Positions 35,787 to 44,058 of a stretch of DNA of 49,406 nt are shown piece by piece. The translations under genes were made by a program, and so were the position numbers. Location of the stretch: NCBI GenBank assembly GCA_023249635.1, contig JAHFCH010000020.1:1-49406 (forward strand), written 5' to 3'. The notes beneath the pieces were generated by a model. That model made no database searches. It was given only the letters and a program-made list of their open reading frames with translations, and had not been told where the DNA came from. This DNA is from Fibrobacterota bacterium (GTDB taxonomy: Bacteria; Fibrobacterota; Fibrobacteria; UBA11236). Position 1 is the stretch's first letter; each line of letters begins with the position of its first letter.

Positions 35787-36322
35787 GACCCGTCAGCGGC
35801 GGCGCCGTGGCATTTCTTATGTTTTTTCCCGGAACCGCAGGGGCAGGGATCATTGCGGTTTATTTTGGTGGATTGCGCATGCTCCAGGTGCGGCGCCGGT
35901 TTCGTGCTGACGAAAAGCCATTGCCCCGCTTCGCGGCGGAAGCGCGATCTTCCGGCCTTGATGATCAGCCCCCCATTCCGGCGTACGTTAATCACGAACT
36001 CGATCTCGGCCGTATCGCCTTCCTCCACGGCTTGGTGGATCCGCAGGTTTTCCCATTCGCATTCTTCCGCCAGCCGCTCTGCTTCCGCCCGATTGAAATC
36101 GGCGCGGATTTCCGGGGCATGCGTATTTTCCACATGATCCAGGCTTTTGACCGCGAATGCCGTATAACGCGAGCGTACCTGGGCTTCTGCCGTGGGAGCG
36201 GGCTTCCCTTCGAGGATCGGCCGGCAGCACGCATCAAAGGGCAGCCCGGAACAGCAGGGGCATACCCCCCGGTAGGCATTTCCGGAATCACCGGCCACAA
36301 GCGTTTCCTGCATCGGCTTCAC
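35783..36322 (-). CDS. YchJ-family protein with two SEC-C zinc motifs
   Basis: GTG 36322 is chosen because AGGAGG lies five bases upstream; the frame is open to 36400. The 179-residue protein has an N-terminal CPCCSGLPFDACCRPIL motif, the YchJ (UPF0225) core (VRSRYTAFAVKSLDHVENTHAPEIR, ECEWENLRIHQAVEEGDTAEIEFV) and a C-terminal SEC-C zinc finger (NDPCPCGSGKKHKKCHG). The family has a nuclear transport factor 2-like fold of unknown function. It is the first gene of the metal-ligand-rich operon with ykgJ and the DMT transporter. Confidence 0.88.
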   Translation of the reverse strand: MKPMQETLVAGDSGNAYRGVCPCCSGLPFDACCRPILEGKPAPTAEAQVRSRYTAFAVKSLDHVENTHAPEIRADFNRAEAERLAEECEWENLRIHQAVEEGDTAEIEFVINVRRNGGLIIKAGRSRFRREAGQWLFVSTKPAPHLEHAQSTKINRNDPCPCGSGKKHKKCHGAAADGS

Positions 36323-36431
36323 GGTCGCCTCCTCTCCCCATTTACACCGTCCCGGCAATCGTATCGTTATCGTATGGATGCTTGCAACGGCTGGACCCAA
36401 CGGTCGGTTTCCTTACAATTTGCACGCAGAA

Positions 36432-36797
36432 TTAGGACATCGGCGGGAATCGCGGGGAATGGACTCCCCATGCGAAAGATAGTTTGCAAGCAAACCCCCT
36501 GAGCCAGGGAAAGCCGTCGGCGTGGAATACGATTTTTCCAATTGGTACCGCATCTGCGCCGGTTACGGTAGCACGGATCACCAAGGCATCGTCCCGCAAG
36601 GCGATGTCATGGCTCAGGGAATCGAATCCGCTGTGCAGCTCGACCACACGGGGCGACTCGTTGCGGAACCGCAGGACCACCGCCTTCTTCAAAGAACCCT
36701 TCGGCCATATCCGCAGGTAATTGCAGGGGATGAATTTCTTCGCGTCTTCCGCCAGGAATTGCAGGATATGCGGCGCGGCCGGAGCGTGCCGGAACAC
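36432..36797 (-). CDS. Hypothetical protein, uncertain
   Basis: A 121-residue frame from a GTG at 36797. It has no signal peptide and no domain that I recognise. The middle part (NYLRIWPKGSLKKAVVLRFRNESPRVVELHSGFDSLSHDIALRDDALVIRATVTGADAVPIGKIVFHADGF) reads like a folded beta protein rather than a GC shadow, and there is no competing gene on either strand. There is no clear Shine-Dalgarno. If real, it belongs to the minus-strand group but with its own start. Confidence 0.35.
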   Translation of the reverse strand: MFRHAPAAPHILQFLAEDAKKFIPCNYLRIWPKGSLKKAVVLRFRNESPRVVELHSGFDSLSHDIALRDDALVIRATVTGADAVPIGKIVFHADGFPWLRGFACKLSFAWGVHSPRFPPMS

Positions 36798-36831
36798 GTT
36801 TCGCGGAAGCGTTAACCTATTGGGTTAAAAA

Positions 36832-37839
36832 CTATTCAATTCCCGAGCCGGTGGCGGCCTTACGCAGACGATCCATGATGGCGACGCCCAGGCCCGTTTC
36901 CGGAACCGGTTCCGCATAGATCAAGTCGAGGCCGGCGCGGTCGAGGCGATGGAGGCAGGCGAATAGGTTGGCCGCGGCCGCGCGCAAATCGCCATCGGGC
37001 GAGAGGATTTCCACCGCCGCATGCGGTTCCCGCGGCCCGCCGCGGAAGCCCAGGTAACCCAGGCGCGACCCTGCCAGGGGCAGGGTTTCGGTATGGGTCA
37101 GGAGCTTGAGCCGGGTGCGGGGGGCGTAATGGCCCTCCAATTGGCCCGGAGCCAATGGCCTGGGTCCGGATGCGGACGCGGCGGCTGAAGCGGCGCCGAT
37201 TTCCACCGGACCGATCAAGGCTTCGATTTCGCTGCGCGGGATGCCGCCTTCCCGCAGAAGCATAGGAGTTACCCCGGCCAAGGAGAGAATGGTCGACTCC
37301 ACTCCCACTTCGCAAGGGCCGCCGTCGAGGATCAGGGAGATGCCGTCGCCCTCCGCGAACGCGGAGCGCACATGCTCGGCGCAGGTGGGGCTTAAGCGGC
37401 CGAAAGGATTGGCGCTGGGCGCGGCGATGGGGAAGCCCGCCGCGCGGATAAGCGCGAGCGCCACGGGATGCGAAGGCATGCGCAGGGCGACGGTGGGAAG
37501 GCCGGAGGTGGCCAGGTCGGGCACGGCATCGGATTTGGGAAGCACGAGCGTGAGAGGACCGGGCCAGAAGCGGTCCATGAGAAGTTTGACCCGCGCCCCG
37601 GCGGCGGCGCTGGGCGCGACTAGGGGCGCCATGGATTCCCTGTCCGCGATGTGGATGATGAGGGGATCGAAGAAGGGACGGCGCTTGGCTTCGAAGACCT
37701 TGGCGAGGGCCAGGGCATCGGTGGCTTTGGCCCCCAGGCCATAGACGGTTTCGGTGGGGAACGCCACCAGGCGTCCCGCCTGCAGCTCGGAAGCGGCCTG
37801 TAGCAGGCTCTGCGGAGTGGCGGGCAAGAGGGGGATCAT
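36832..37839 (-). CDS. L-threonylcarbamoyladenylate synthase, Sua5/TsaC family
   Basis: ATG 37839 gives a 335-residue protein that opens with MIPLLPATPQSLLQAASELQ and has the YrdC core: GRLVAFPTETVYGLGAKA, KRRPFFDPLIIHI, FWPGPLTLVLPKS, VALRMPSHPVAL, PIAAPSANPFGRLSPT, ILDGGPCEVGVESTIL. The C-terminal GPRPLAPGQLEGHYAPRTRL and following 100 residues form the Sua5 domain, so it is the long Sua5 type rather than short TsaC. It makes threonylcarbamoyl-AMP from threonine, bicarbonate and ATP for the t6A37 modification of tRNA. The start has no strong Shine-Dalgarno; the frame is open upstream to 37986. TTAACC/GGTTAA (36812-36828) is a weak hairpin after the stop. Confidence 0.92.
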   Translation of the reverse strand: MIPLLPATPQSLLQAASELQAGRLVAFPTETVYGLGAKATDALALAKVFEAKRRPFFDPLIIHIADRESMAPLVAPSAAAGARVKLLMDRFWPGPLTLVLPKSDAVPDLATSGLPTVALRMPSHPVALALIRAAGFPIAAPSANPFGRLSPTCAEHVRSAFAEGDGISLILDGGPCEVGVESTILSLAGVTPMLLREGGIPRSEIEALIGPVEIGAASAAASASGPRPLAPGQLEGHYAPRTRLKLLTHTETLPLAGSRLGYLGFRGGPREPHAAVEILSPDGDLRAAAANLFACLHRLDRAGLDLIYAEPVPETGLGVAIMDRLRKAATGSGIE

Positions 37840-37880
37840 GCGGGGCAAGATAGGAAAGATCGCCAAGGGGGGAAAAGCGA

Positions 37881-37903
37881 AACGCCTCCTGGGGGGAGGC
37901 GTT
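37881..37903 (-). terminator. Hairpin between flgM-like gene and sua5
   Basis: AACGCCTCC (37881-37889) pairs with 37895-37903 around a 5-base loop. On the minus strand it is followed by TTCGCTTTTCC, a broken T-run. It could end the FlgM-like transcript before sua5. Confidence 0.5.
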
Positions 37904-37988
37904 GGGTGGACTTGAAGTCCCGGACATTTAAAGACGGTCCGTTGCGCGGGTAGGATTATTATAGGGCCTTTCCCATTGGGATGCAACC

Positions 37989-38294
37989 CTACACGAGCAT
38001 GTTGGCGATACGCTCCGCGATGGATTCCACCATGTCGTGATCCATGTGGTAATTGCCGCCGCCGACGAGCGCCTTTAATCGCTCAACCTTCATGTTTTGC
38101 TCATTCTCGAGATCGCTCGCGGCGCCCTCGTGATTGGCGTAGGCTTTCGCGGTCGAGGTGAGCTTGACCTCATCCTGGACCTTGGAAATCCCACGCTGGG
38201 CCTTGATCTCTTTGGAGTCCTTTGGATCCTTGAGACCTACGTCCCGCTGCGACATCAGTCGCGCTATTTCGTTAACTATGTCTGTCGTCATCAT
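37989..38294 (-). CDS. flgM: FlgM-like anti-sigma-28 factor
   Basis: Two ATGs in tandem (38294, 38291) follow AGGTGA. The 101-residue protein has the FlgM pattern: an unstructured N-terminal half, DEVKLTSTAKAYAN, and a C-terminal NMKVERLKALVGGGNYHMDHDMVESIAERIANMLV (the sigma-28 binding helices). FlgM binds and blocks the flagellar sigma factor FliA until the hook is complete, then is exported. A sigma-28-like promoter lies upstream (38392-38365), which would fit autoregulation by the sigma factor it inhibits. No other flagellar gene is in the window. It lies downstream of the glycosyltransferase operon on the same strand, with 221 bases between. Confidence 0.78.
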   Translation of the reverse strand: MMTTDIVNEIARLMSQRDVGLKDPKDSKEIKAQRGISKVQDEVKLTSTAKAYANHEGAASDLENEQNMKVERLKALVGGGNYHMDHDMVESIAERIANMLV

Positions 38295-38364
38295 GCTTCA
38301 CCTGCCTGTTTGGCTCCTAGAAGGTTCTAAGAAGTCATAAGCCCCCATTTGGTTCATATCCTAT

Positions 38365-38392
38365 TTATCGACAATCCTGCGAAGTCACTTTA
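38365..38392 (-). promoter_or_regulatory. Sigma-28 (FliA)-like promoter upstream of flgM
   Basis: On the minus strand TAAA (38392-38389) and GTCGATAA (38372-38365) are 16 bases apart. The FliA consensus is TAAA-N15-GCCGATAA; this site differs by one base in the -10 and one in spacing. Expected start near 38358, about 64 bases before the flgM start. Confidence 0.5.
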
Positions 38393-38515
38393 ACTTTTAA
38401 TTCAATTCGGCCCGGATCATACCCGAAACAAACCCAAGCTCCTCTAGGGAATCCAACCCATATGCGGATTTCCCTCAAAAGGTGCGACGTTTTAGAGCCC
38501 TATACGATAGCTGTC

Positions 38516-41161
38516 TCAAGCCGATCCATGCGCCCGGTATAGGGCTTCCAGGTCGGCGCGGGCGAAATCGCGACCTTCCTTGACGGCCAGGCCGGCCCTT
38601 AAAAGCGCAACCGCCAGCTCGCGCGAGCCGCGGTCGAACCAATGCTTGCCCAGGAATTGCAGCGCCTGGATTTTCAGGAGCTGGAAGTCCACGGGGATGA
38701 AGGTGCCCGATTCCTTGAGCTCGAGCAGGCGTTCGAACCAGGGCCGGGCCGCGTTGGCATCGCCCATGGCGGCCTCCACCTGGGCCTTGACCAATATGGC
38801 CTCGGCGGGAGGATGGGGCAGGGAGAGGACGGAAGCGAGTTCAGATAGGGCTTCGGCGTGTCGGCCTTCGGCGGCCAAGGAGGCGGCGGCTTTGGCGGGG
38901 GCAGCCGCGAGGATGTGGGGATCGGTACCCGCGGAGCCGGCCTTTTCGCCGGCACGGCGGAACCACATGACGGCTTCGCCGTGCAGCCCGAGATCGGCGC
39001 AGGCGCAGGCCAAGGTATATAGGGTAACCGGGGTAATACCCTGGCCCGATGCGATCTGGGATTCCAGGATGGCCTTGTTGCGTTGCTGCTTGGCTTTGGC
39101 GGTTTCGGGTTCGGCGTAGCCGGTATGCACCACGCGTACGGGAACGTATTCGACCGGGATGCGGGCCGCCTCGATGGCGGGGAGGATTTGCTCGTGTACC
39201 GGGGCGGAGAAGCGCAGGTCGGGGCGGTTGGGGAAAACCCGGATCTGGTTGAAGACGCTGCCGGTGAGGCCGCCATCGCGGCTGTTCTTGACCATGAGGC
39301 CGTAAGCCATGGGCCGCAATTCGGAGTCGCCGACGGCCAGCGCCTTGATGCCGCGTCGGTCGGTTTCCAGCAGGCGGTCGTCGGCGTCCAGCCATAGGAT
39401 CCAGCGGCCGGTGGCGGCGTCCAGGGATTCGTTGCGGGCGCGGCTGAAATCGCCGTGCCAGCTCGATTGGATCACCTTGGCGCCGAAGGAGCGGGCGATG
39501 TCCTGGGTGCCGTCAGTCGATCCCGTATCGACCACGATGATTTCGCCGGCGAGGTCGCCGACGGAAGCGAGGCAATCGGGGAGGTTGGCTTTCTCGTTCT
39601 TGACGATCATGCACAAGCTCAAGGCGGGGCGGTCGCGAGTGGCTGGGGCCGCAGCGGCGGCGGGTGGGGCCGCAGGGGTGGGGGTGACGGCGGCGGGCCG
39701 CGGGGTGGGCGCGGGCCCTTCCAGATCGGTCCATTCGGGGAAACGGCGTTGCGGGAAAAGGGCCCGGGCCGCTTCCAGCGCGTCGCGGAATTCGGGCTGC
39801 ATACCCAGGCGGCGTAGCAGCACCAAGTGTTGGGCGTGGAGATCGGGCAGCGCTTTGGGATTGAGTACGATGGCTTTGTTCCAGCTCTTCTCGGCTCCGA
39901 CCACGTCGCCTTCGGCCAATTGGCAATTGCCCTGCAATTGCCAGGCCTCCACCACCTGCGGGTAATTCCCGATCAGGGTATCCAGGCGCTTGCGCGCCTT
40001 GCCGATTTCGCGGCGCTCGAAGGCGTATTGGGCCAGGTAGTAATTGCTGTAGATCTGGATCAGATCATATTGGTTGCTGGTGGAGGAGAAGCTGACCGGC
40101 ATGGACACGATGCGTTCGTAGATGGCCTCGGCTTCGCGCGGGCGGTTCAGTTCCATGAGGCATACCGCCTTATGGTAATGGGCCTCGTGCTTTTCGGGTT
40201 GCATGGCGATGCTTTGATCGAACCAGGGAAGCGCCTCTTCGCGGCGGCCCAGCTTTTGGTAACCCTGGCCTATGCAGGCGGGAAGCTCGCGGTAGATGTC
40301 GCGGTTGATGACTTCGCAATTGGGCATGGCCATGGTCTTCTTGTAGGCCTCGATGCCCTTTGCGAAATCGCCCAGAATATAGTGGCTGTCACCGATGGCC
40401 ATGGATAGCGACGGCTCGCGGGCCACGCGTTCGGGATCGTCGTTGAGCAGGTCCAGGTTGCGCTGGGCCTTTTGCTTCTTCAGCTCCGGATCCTCGTAAC
40501 CCGTATGATGCAGGGTGGTCTCGGTATAGAAGGTGTGCAGGCCCAGCTTGGCGACGGCATGGAACAACTGCTCGTGCACCTTGTAGCGGAAGCGGAGGGC
40601 GGGATGGTTCGGGAACATGCGCAATTGCATGAAGCGCCCGCCGATGGGCAGCCCGGCCTGGGTATTGATGACCTGGAAGCCGAAGGCGCGGTCGAGGGGC
40701 GCGGACTTGAGCTTGCGGAAATTCTCGATCTGGTCGGCGGGGATGCGGTCGTCCGCGTCCATCCACAGGATCCACGAGCACTTGGCGGTTTCGATGGAGC
40801 GGTTGCGGGCCCAGGCGAAATCGCCGCGCCATTCACCTTGGATCCAGCGGACACCGAGGGAATCCAGGATGGCCTGGGTGCCGTCGGTGGATCCGGTATC
40901 GTACACGAGGATCTCGTCGGCGAGGGGGCGGAAGCTTTCGATGGCGTCCTTGATGTTCTTGGCTTCGTTCTTGACGATCATGGCCACCGTGAGCGTGCCC
41001 GGAGGGAAAGCGCTGGGAACCGTGCCTTTGATGGTGCCGAACAGCTTGGCCAGTTCTTCGGGGTGCAGGTTGTCGACGTAATCGCTGTCCGGGGCCGTGC
41101 GCGACCAATCGGCCGCCTTAGGTGCCGCTTTGCTCTTGGTCTTTTTGCCTGCCTTGGACAT
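38516..41161 (-). CDS. Large glycosyltransferase: GT2-TPR-GT2-TPR
   Basis: ATG 41161 follows GGGAAG. The 881-residue cytosolic protein has two GT-A domains of family GT2. The first, residues about 55-290, has TVAMIVKNEAKNI, EILVYDTGSTDGTQ and a WMDADDR motif at 134-139. The second begins at about 513 with LSLCMIVKNEKANL, EIIVVDTGSTDGTQ and LWLDADDRL near 590. Both have the HTGYE/HTGYA segment that ends such domains. TPR-like helices fill residues 290-480 (EEALPWFDQSIAMQPEKHEAHYHKAVCLMELNRPREAEAIYERI) and the C-terminus. A Pro/Ala-rich linker (residues about 480-510) separates the halves. Both catalytic sites look intact, so it may add two sugars in sequence. It is third in an operon with two related genes. 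Confidence 0.87.
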   Translation of the reverse strand: MSKAGKKTKSKAAPKAADWSRTAPDSDYVDNLHPEELAKLFGTIKGTVPSAFPPGTLTVAMIVKNEAKNIKDAIESFRPLADEILVYDTGSTDGTQAILDSLGVRWIQGEWRGDFAWARNRSIETAKCSWILWMDADDRIPADQIENFRKLKSAPLDRAFGFQVINTQAGLPIGGRFMQLRMFPNHPALRFRYKVHEQLFHAVAKLGLHTFYTETTLHHTGYEDPELKKQKAQRNLDLLNDDPERVAREPSLSMAIGDSHYILGDFAKGIEAYKKTMAMPNCEVINRDIYRELPACIGQGYQKLGRREEALPWFDQSIAMQPEKHEAHYHKAVCLMELNRPREAEAIYERIVSMPVSFSSTSNQYDLIQIYSNYYLAQYAFERREIGKARKRLDTLIGNYPQVVEAWQLQGNCQLAEGDVVGAEKSWNKAIVLNPKALPDLHAQHLVLLRRLGMQPEFRDALEAARALFPQRRFPEWTDLEGPAPTPRPAAVTPTPAAPPAAAAAPATRDRPALSLCMIVKNEKANLPDCLASVGDLAGEIIVVDTGSTDGTQDIARSFGAKVIQSSWHGDFSRARNESLDAATGRWILWLDADDRLLETDRRGIKALAVGDSELRPMAYGLMVKNSRDGGLTGSVFNQIRVFPNRPDLRFSAPVHEQILPAIEAARIPVEYVPVRVVHTGYAEPETAKAKQQRNKAILESQIASGQGITPVTLYTLACACADLGLHGEAVMWFRRAGEKAGSAGTDPHILAAAPAKAAASLAAEGRHAEALSELASVLSLPHPPAEAILVKAQVEAAMGDANAARPWFERLLELKESGTFIPVDFQLLKIQALQFLGKHWFDRGSRELAVALLRAGLAVKEGRDFARADLEALYRAHGSA

Positions 41162-41190
41162 GCTTCCCTGTTTCCCCGCGCACCCGATCG

Positions 41191-43806
41191 TCAGGTAGCG
41201 CTCCCGTTACCGTATCCCAGGGATTCCATCTGGCGGAGGAAATCCCGCATGGTGGCCGAAGGCTTGGCCATGGCCTTGAGATCGGCATAGCACCGGGCGT
41301 AAAGCTTATTATGGTTTACGAAATCGGAGAAGTAAACAAGCAGGGTAGGGTCCTCGGGGAATTTGCGCAAGGCATCCCGGTAAACCGCGTAGGTTTCCTC
41401 ATTGGGGCGCCCGGTGGCCTCGCCGCATTTGCCGCGGAAGGCTTCCAACACGCCGGAACGCATGCGCAGCGAGGCGCGTTCGGCGAAGATGCGCAGCACC
41501 TCGGGGTGGCGGTTTTCCCCGAAGAGCATCTCGATCAGGTCTTCCCACATGGCGATATCGCCCGGGGCCAGTTGCAGATAGGCGCGCGCATAAGCCTCCG
41601 CATCCTGGTCGGCGCCCACCTCGCGGAGGAACTCCCAGGGTACGCGGTGGTCCATGGGAAAATCGCGCAGGCCGCCGGCGATGAGTTCGCGCAAGGCCGC
41701 GCGGCTGCGCGGGGCCTTTTCGGCGCCGAAGAGTTGGGTTTCGCACAGCACGATAAGGGACAGGGCGTTGCGGCGCACGGTATAGGTGTCGGTGGCGACG
41801 CGGCCCACCACCGGGGGCTTTTCGGCGGCGGCGTAGAAGAATTCCAGGGCGCCATGCACGTTGTTGGCGTTGAGCGCCTCTTTGCCCAGCCAATACAGGG
41901 GCTTGATGTCGGAGGGATTCCAGCGCGCGGCCAGTCGGAACCATTCGGCGGCTTCACCGTCGAGATTCATCTTCACGCAGGTTTCCCCGATCAAGGCCGG
42001 GTAATGGCGGAGGACTTCGTCGCTGGGAGGCTCGCTGGTGGCGCAGGTGCGGGCGTCGCGGGCCGGCAGCATGGAAAAGTAGGCGTCGCGCGCTTCGCTG
42101 TAGTCGCCGGATTGGTACAGGCAATTGCCGTATTCCATGATCACGGTGGGGTCTGCGGGATGCTCGCGGCGCTCCTTTTCTAATAGGGCCCGGTTGCGTT
42201 TCAGTTTCGCGCCGCGCTTGGCCGCCGAATCGTATCCCATGTGGAGGATTTCCAGTTCGGCCGGGGCGATAGGCACTTTCAGGCGGCCCAGGCTGGTGCC
42301 GAGCTGCTCATGGATGCGGCCTTCGAATTCGACGCCCAGGTGATTGGGGAAAAGCCGGATTTGGCGGAAGCTATCGCCGCGGGAATTCTCCCGCGGGCTG
42401 CGCACGATAAAGCGGTAGGCCTGCTTGGGGCCTTCCAGCAAGGGCGCGAGGGTATCCCAGAAGGATGCGTCGAGGCGATCGTCGGCGTCGAGCCAGAGGA
42501 TCCAACCGCGCGTGGCGGCGCGCAGGGAAACATTGCGGGCGGCGGCGAAATCGTCGCACCACTCGAAATGCAGGGACTTGATGCCGGCCTGCAGCAGCGC
42601 TTCCACCGTGCCGTCCTGGGATCCCGTATCCACTACGATCCATTCCGCGCGGCCCATGGGCAGGCAGGACATGAGATCGGGCAGGTTGGCCGCTTCGTTC
42701 TTGAAGATGCTGCAAATCGAAAGATCCAGGCGCGGTTCGCGGCCGCCTCCTCCGCCGCCGCCTTCAGCGCGATCGTCGGGTGGAGGGCCTCCGCCCCGTT
42801 TGGGGACGGGCGGAGAGGCCAGGGTTTCCTTGAGCAAGGTGCCGGCCGCGCCGCGGATTCCGTCGGCGTCGAAAGGGACGCCGCCGTATTCGGGACCGGC
42901 GTTGAGGCATTTGGTCCACAGGGCGCGGGCCTCGGCCACTTGCCCGGTAAGCCATAAGGCTTTTCCGAACTCAAGCAGGTATGGGGCGTGGGAAGCGCCA
43001 TCCGCGCAGGCGCGGAAGACTTGCAAGGCTTCGGTCGCGCGGTGCTGGAAACTCAGCGAGGTACCCAGATCCACGTGGGCGGCCAGGCGCACGTCGCGGG
43101 AGGATTCCGGTGATCGGCGCACGGCCTGGCGAAAGGCGGATTCGGCGCCGGCATAATCGGCTTCCGCCATGCGCATGCGGCCCCAGGCCAGCCATAGGGC
43201 GGCGGGGGCGGCGGGATCGGCCACGGCCTTGGAAAGCAGGATGCGGTTGCGCACGCGCTTGCGCTCCACGGCTTCGGCATCGCGGTAGCCGGTATGCAGG
43301 ATTTCGGTGGGCAAGGCGCGCACGGCCATTCCCGCTTCGGCTACGGCATCGCCGATGTTCTCGTGGATGGGATTGCGGAAGCGGAGGCCCTTGCCGTTGG
43401 GAAAGAGGCGGATTTGGGACCAGGTCGATTCGCGGCCGTCGGGCCCGGGGGACCGCACGCGGAAGGCGTAGGCATGCCCGACATCGAGTTCGTTGAGATG
43501 GGCGCGCAGCCATTGGCGGCTGGCCGCGGGCAATTCGTCGTCGGCGTCGAGCCAGAGGATCCATTCGCCGCGGGCCAATTCCAGGGAATGGTTGCGGACC
43601 GCGGAGAAATCGTCCTGCCAGGGGAAGGCATGCACTTCGGCCCCGAAGGATTGCGCCACCGCCCGCGTGCCGTCCCGGCTGCCGGTATCGACCAGCAGGA
43701 GCTGGGACCGCCGCGGATCGGCGAGGCCGTCCAGGGAGCGGAACAGCGAAGGCAAGGTACGCTCTTCGTCGCGGGCGATGATAGCGATGGTCAGGAGGGG
43801 GGTCAT
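41191..43806 (-). CDS. Large glycosyltransferase: GT2-TPR-GT2-TPR, paralogue of the next gene
   Basis: ATG 43806 begins directly at the GT2 domain (MTPLLTIAIIARDEERTL); 871 residues. The first GT-A domain has LLLVDTGSRDGTR and WLDADDE at 86-91. The second starts near residue 360 (LDLSICSIFKNEAANLPDL), with IVVDTGSQDGTV and WLDADDR near 438. TPR-like segments follow each domain (AESAFRQAVRRSPESSRDVRLAAH, GDYSEARDAYFSMLPARD, CYADLKAM). The domain order is the same as in the 38516-41161 protein, so the two arose by duplication, and each already contains an internal duplication. The gap to the downstream paralogue is only 29 bases. Acceptor is unknown; TPR parts of such enzymes often hold protein acceptors. 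Confidence 0.87.
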   Translation of the reverse strand: MTPLLTIAIIARDEERTLPSLFRSLDGLADPRRSQLLLVDTGSRDGTRAVAQSFGAEVHAFPWQDDFSAVRNHSLELARGEWILWLDADDELPAASRQWLRAHLNELDVGHAYAFRVRSPGPDGRESTWSQIRLFPNGKGLRFRNPIHENIGDAVAEAGMAVRALPTEILHTGYRDAEAVERKRVRNRILLSKAVADPAAPAALWLAWGRMRMAEADYAGAESAFRQAVRRSPESSRDVRLAAHVDLGTSLSFQHRATEALQVFRACADGASHAPYLLEFGKALWLTGQVAEARALWTKCLNAGPEYGGVPFDADGIRGAAGTLLKETLASPPVPKRGGGPPPDDRAEGGGGGGGREPRLDLSICSIFKNEAANLPDLMSCLPMGRAEWIVVDTGSQDGTVEALLQAGIKSLHFEWCDDFAAARNVSLRAATRGWILWLDADDRLDASFWDTLAPLLEGPKQAYRFIVRSPRENSRGDSFRQIRLFPNHLGVEFEGRIHEQLGTSLGRLKVPIAPAELEILHMGYDSAAKRGAKLKRNRALLEKERREHPADPTVIMEYGNCLYQSGDYSEARDAYFSMLPARDARTCATSEPPSDEVLRHYPALIGETCVKMNLDGEAAEWFRLAARWNPSDIKPLYWLGKEALNANNVHGALEFFYAAAEKPPVVGRVATDTYTVRRNALSLIVLCETQLFGAEKAPRSRAALRELIAGGLRDFPMDHRVPWEFLREVGADQDAEAYARAYLQLAPGDIAMWEDLIEMLFGENRHPEVLRIFAERASLRMRSGVLEAFRGKCGEATGRPNEETYAVYRDALRKFPEDPTLLVYFSDFVNHNKLYARCYADLKAMAKPSATMRDFLRQMESLGYGNGSAT

Positions 43807-43869
43807 TGGAAAAGCTTCCCGTAGAAAGGAGAGCGCCGGATGGGTATCAGGTTGCGGCGTAGGGGCGGC

Positions 43870-43989
43870 GCGTCGGGCGTCGGGCGTCGGGAGCAAGAGA
43901 TCCGTACTGGCGTAGGCGAAAAGAATAGGCAGGGAATCCGGTTTCGGTCCGTGCCCTTTTCTTTTCGCCCGACGCCCGACGCCCGACGC
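43870..43989. repeat. 22-bp perfect inverted repeat with heptamer arms and a nested hairpin
   Basis: Three copies of the 7-mer CGTCGGG (43871-43891, with a preceding G) are perfectly complementary to three copies of CCCGACG plus C at 43968-43989. Inside is a second perfect inverted repeat, GGCGAAAAGAA (43915-43925) with TTCTTTTCGCC (43959-43969), which shares two bases with the right outer arm. The element lies in the 252-base gap between two glycosyltransferase genes. It could be an mRNA hairpin that modulates the downstream gene. Confidence 0.85.
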
Positions 43990-44058
43990 CTGACGATATC
44001 TACCAGAGAGAGCACCCGCATCTAATCCCCGCCCTGCATATCGAAGTGATCTTCAGTC

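Noticed and set aside
37905-37990. tRNA-like T arm (GGACTTCAAGTCC on the minus strand)
   Set aside because: It is only a short palindrome; no D arm, anticodon arm or acceptor stem can be built around it.
43870-43989. CRISPR array
   Set aside because: The tandem units are 7 bases without spacers and appear in opposite orientations; there are no cas genes.
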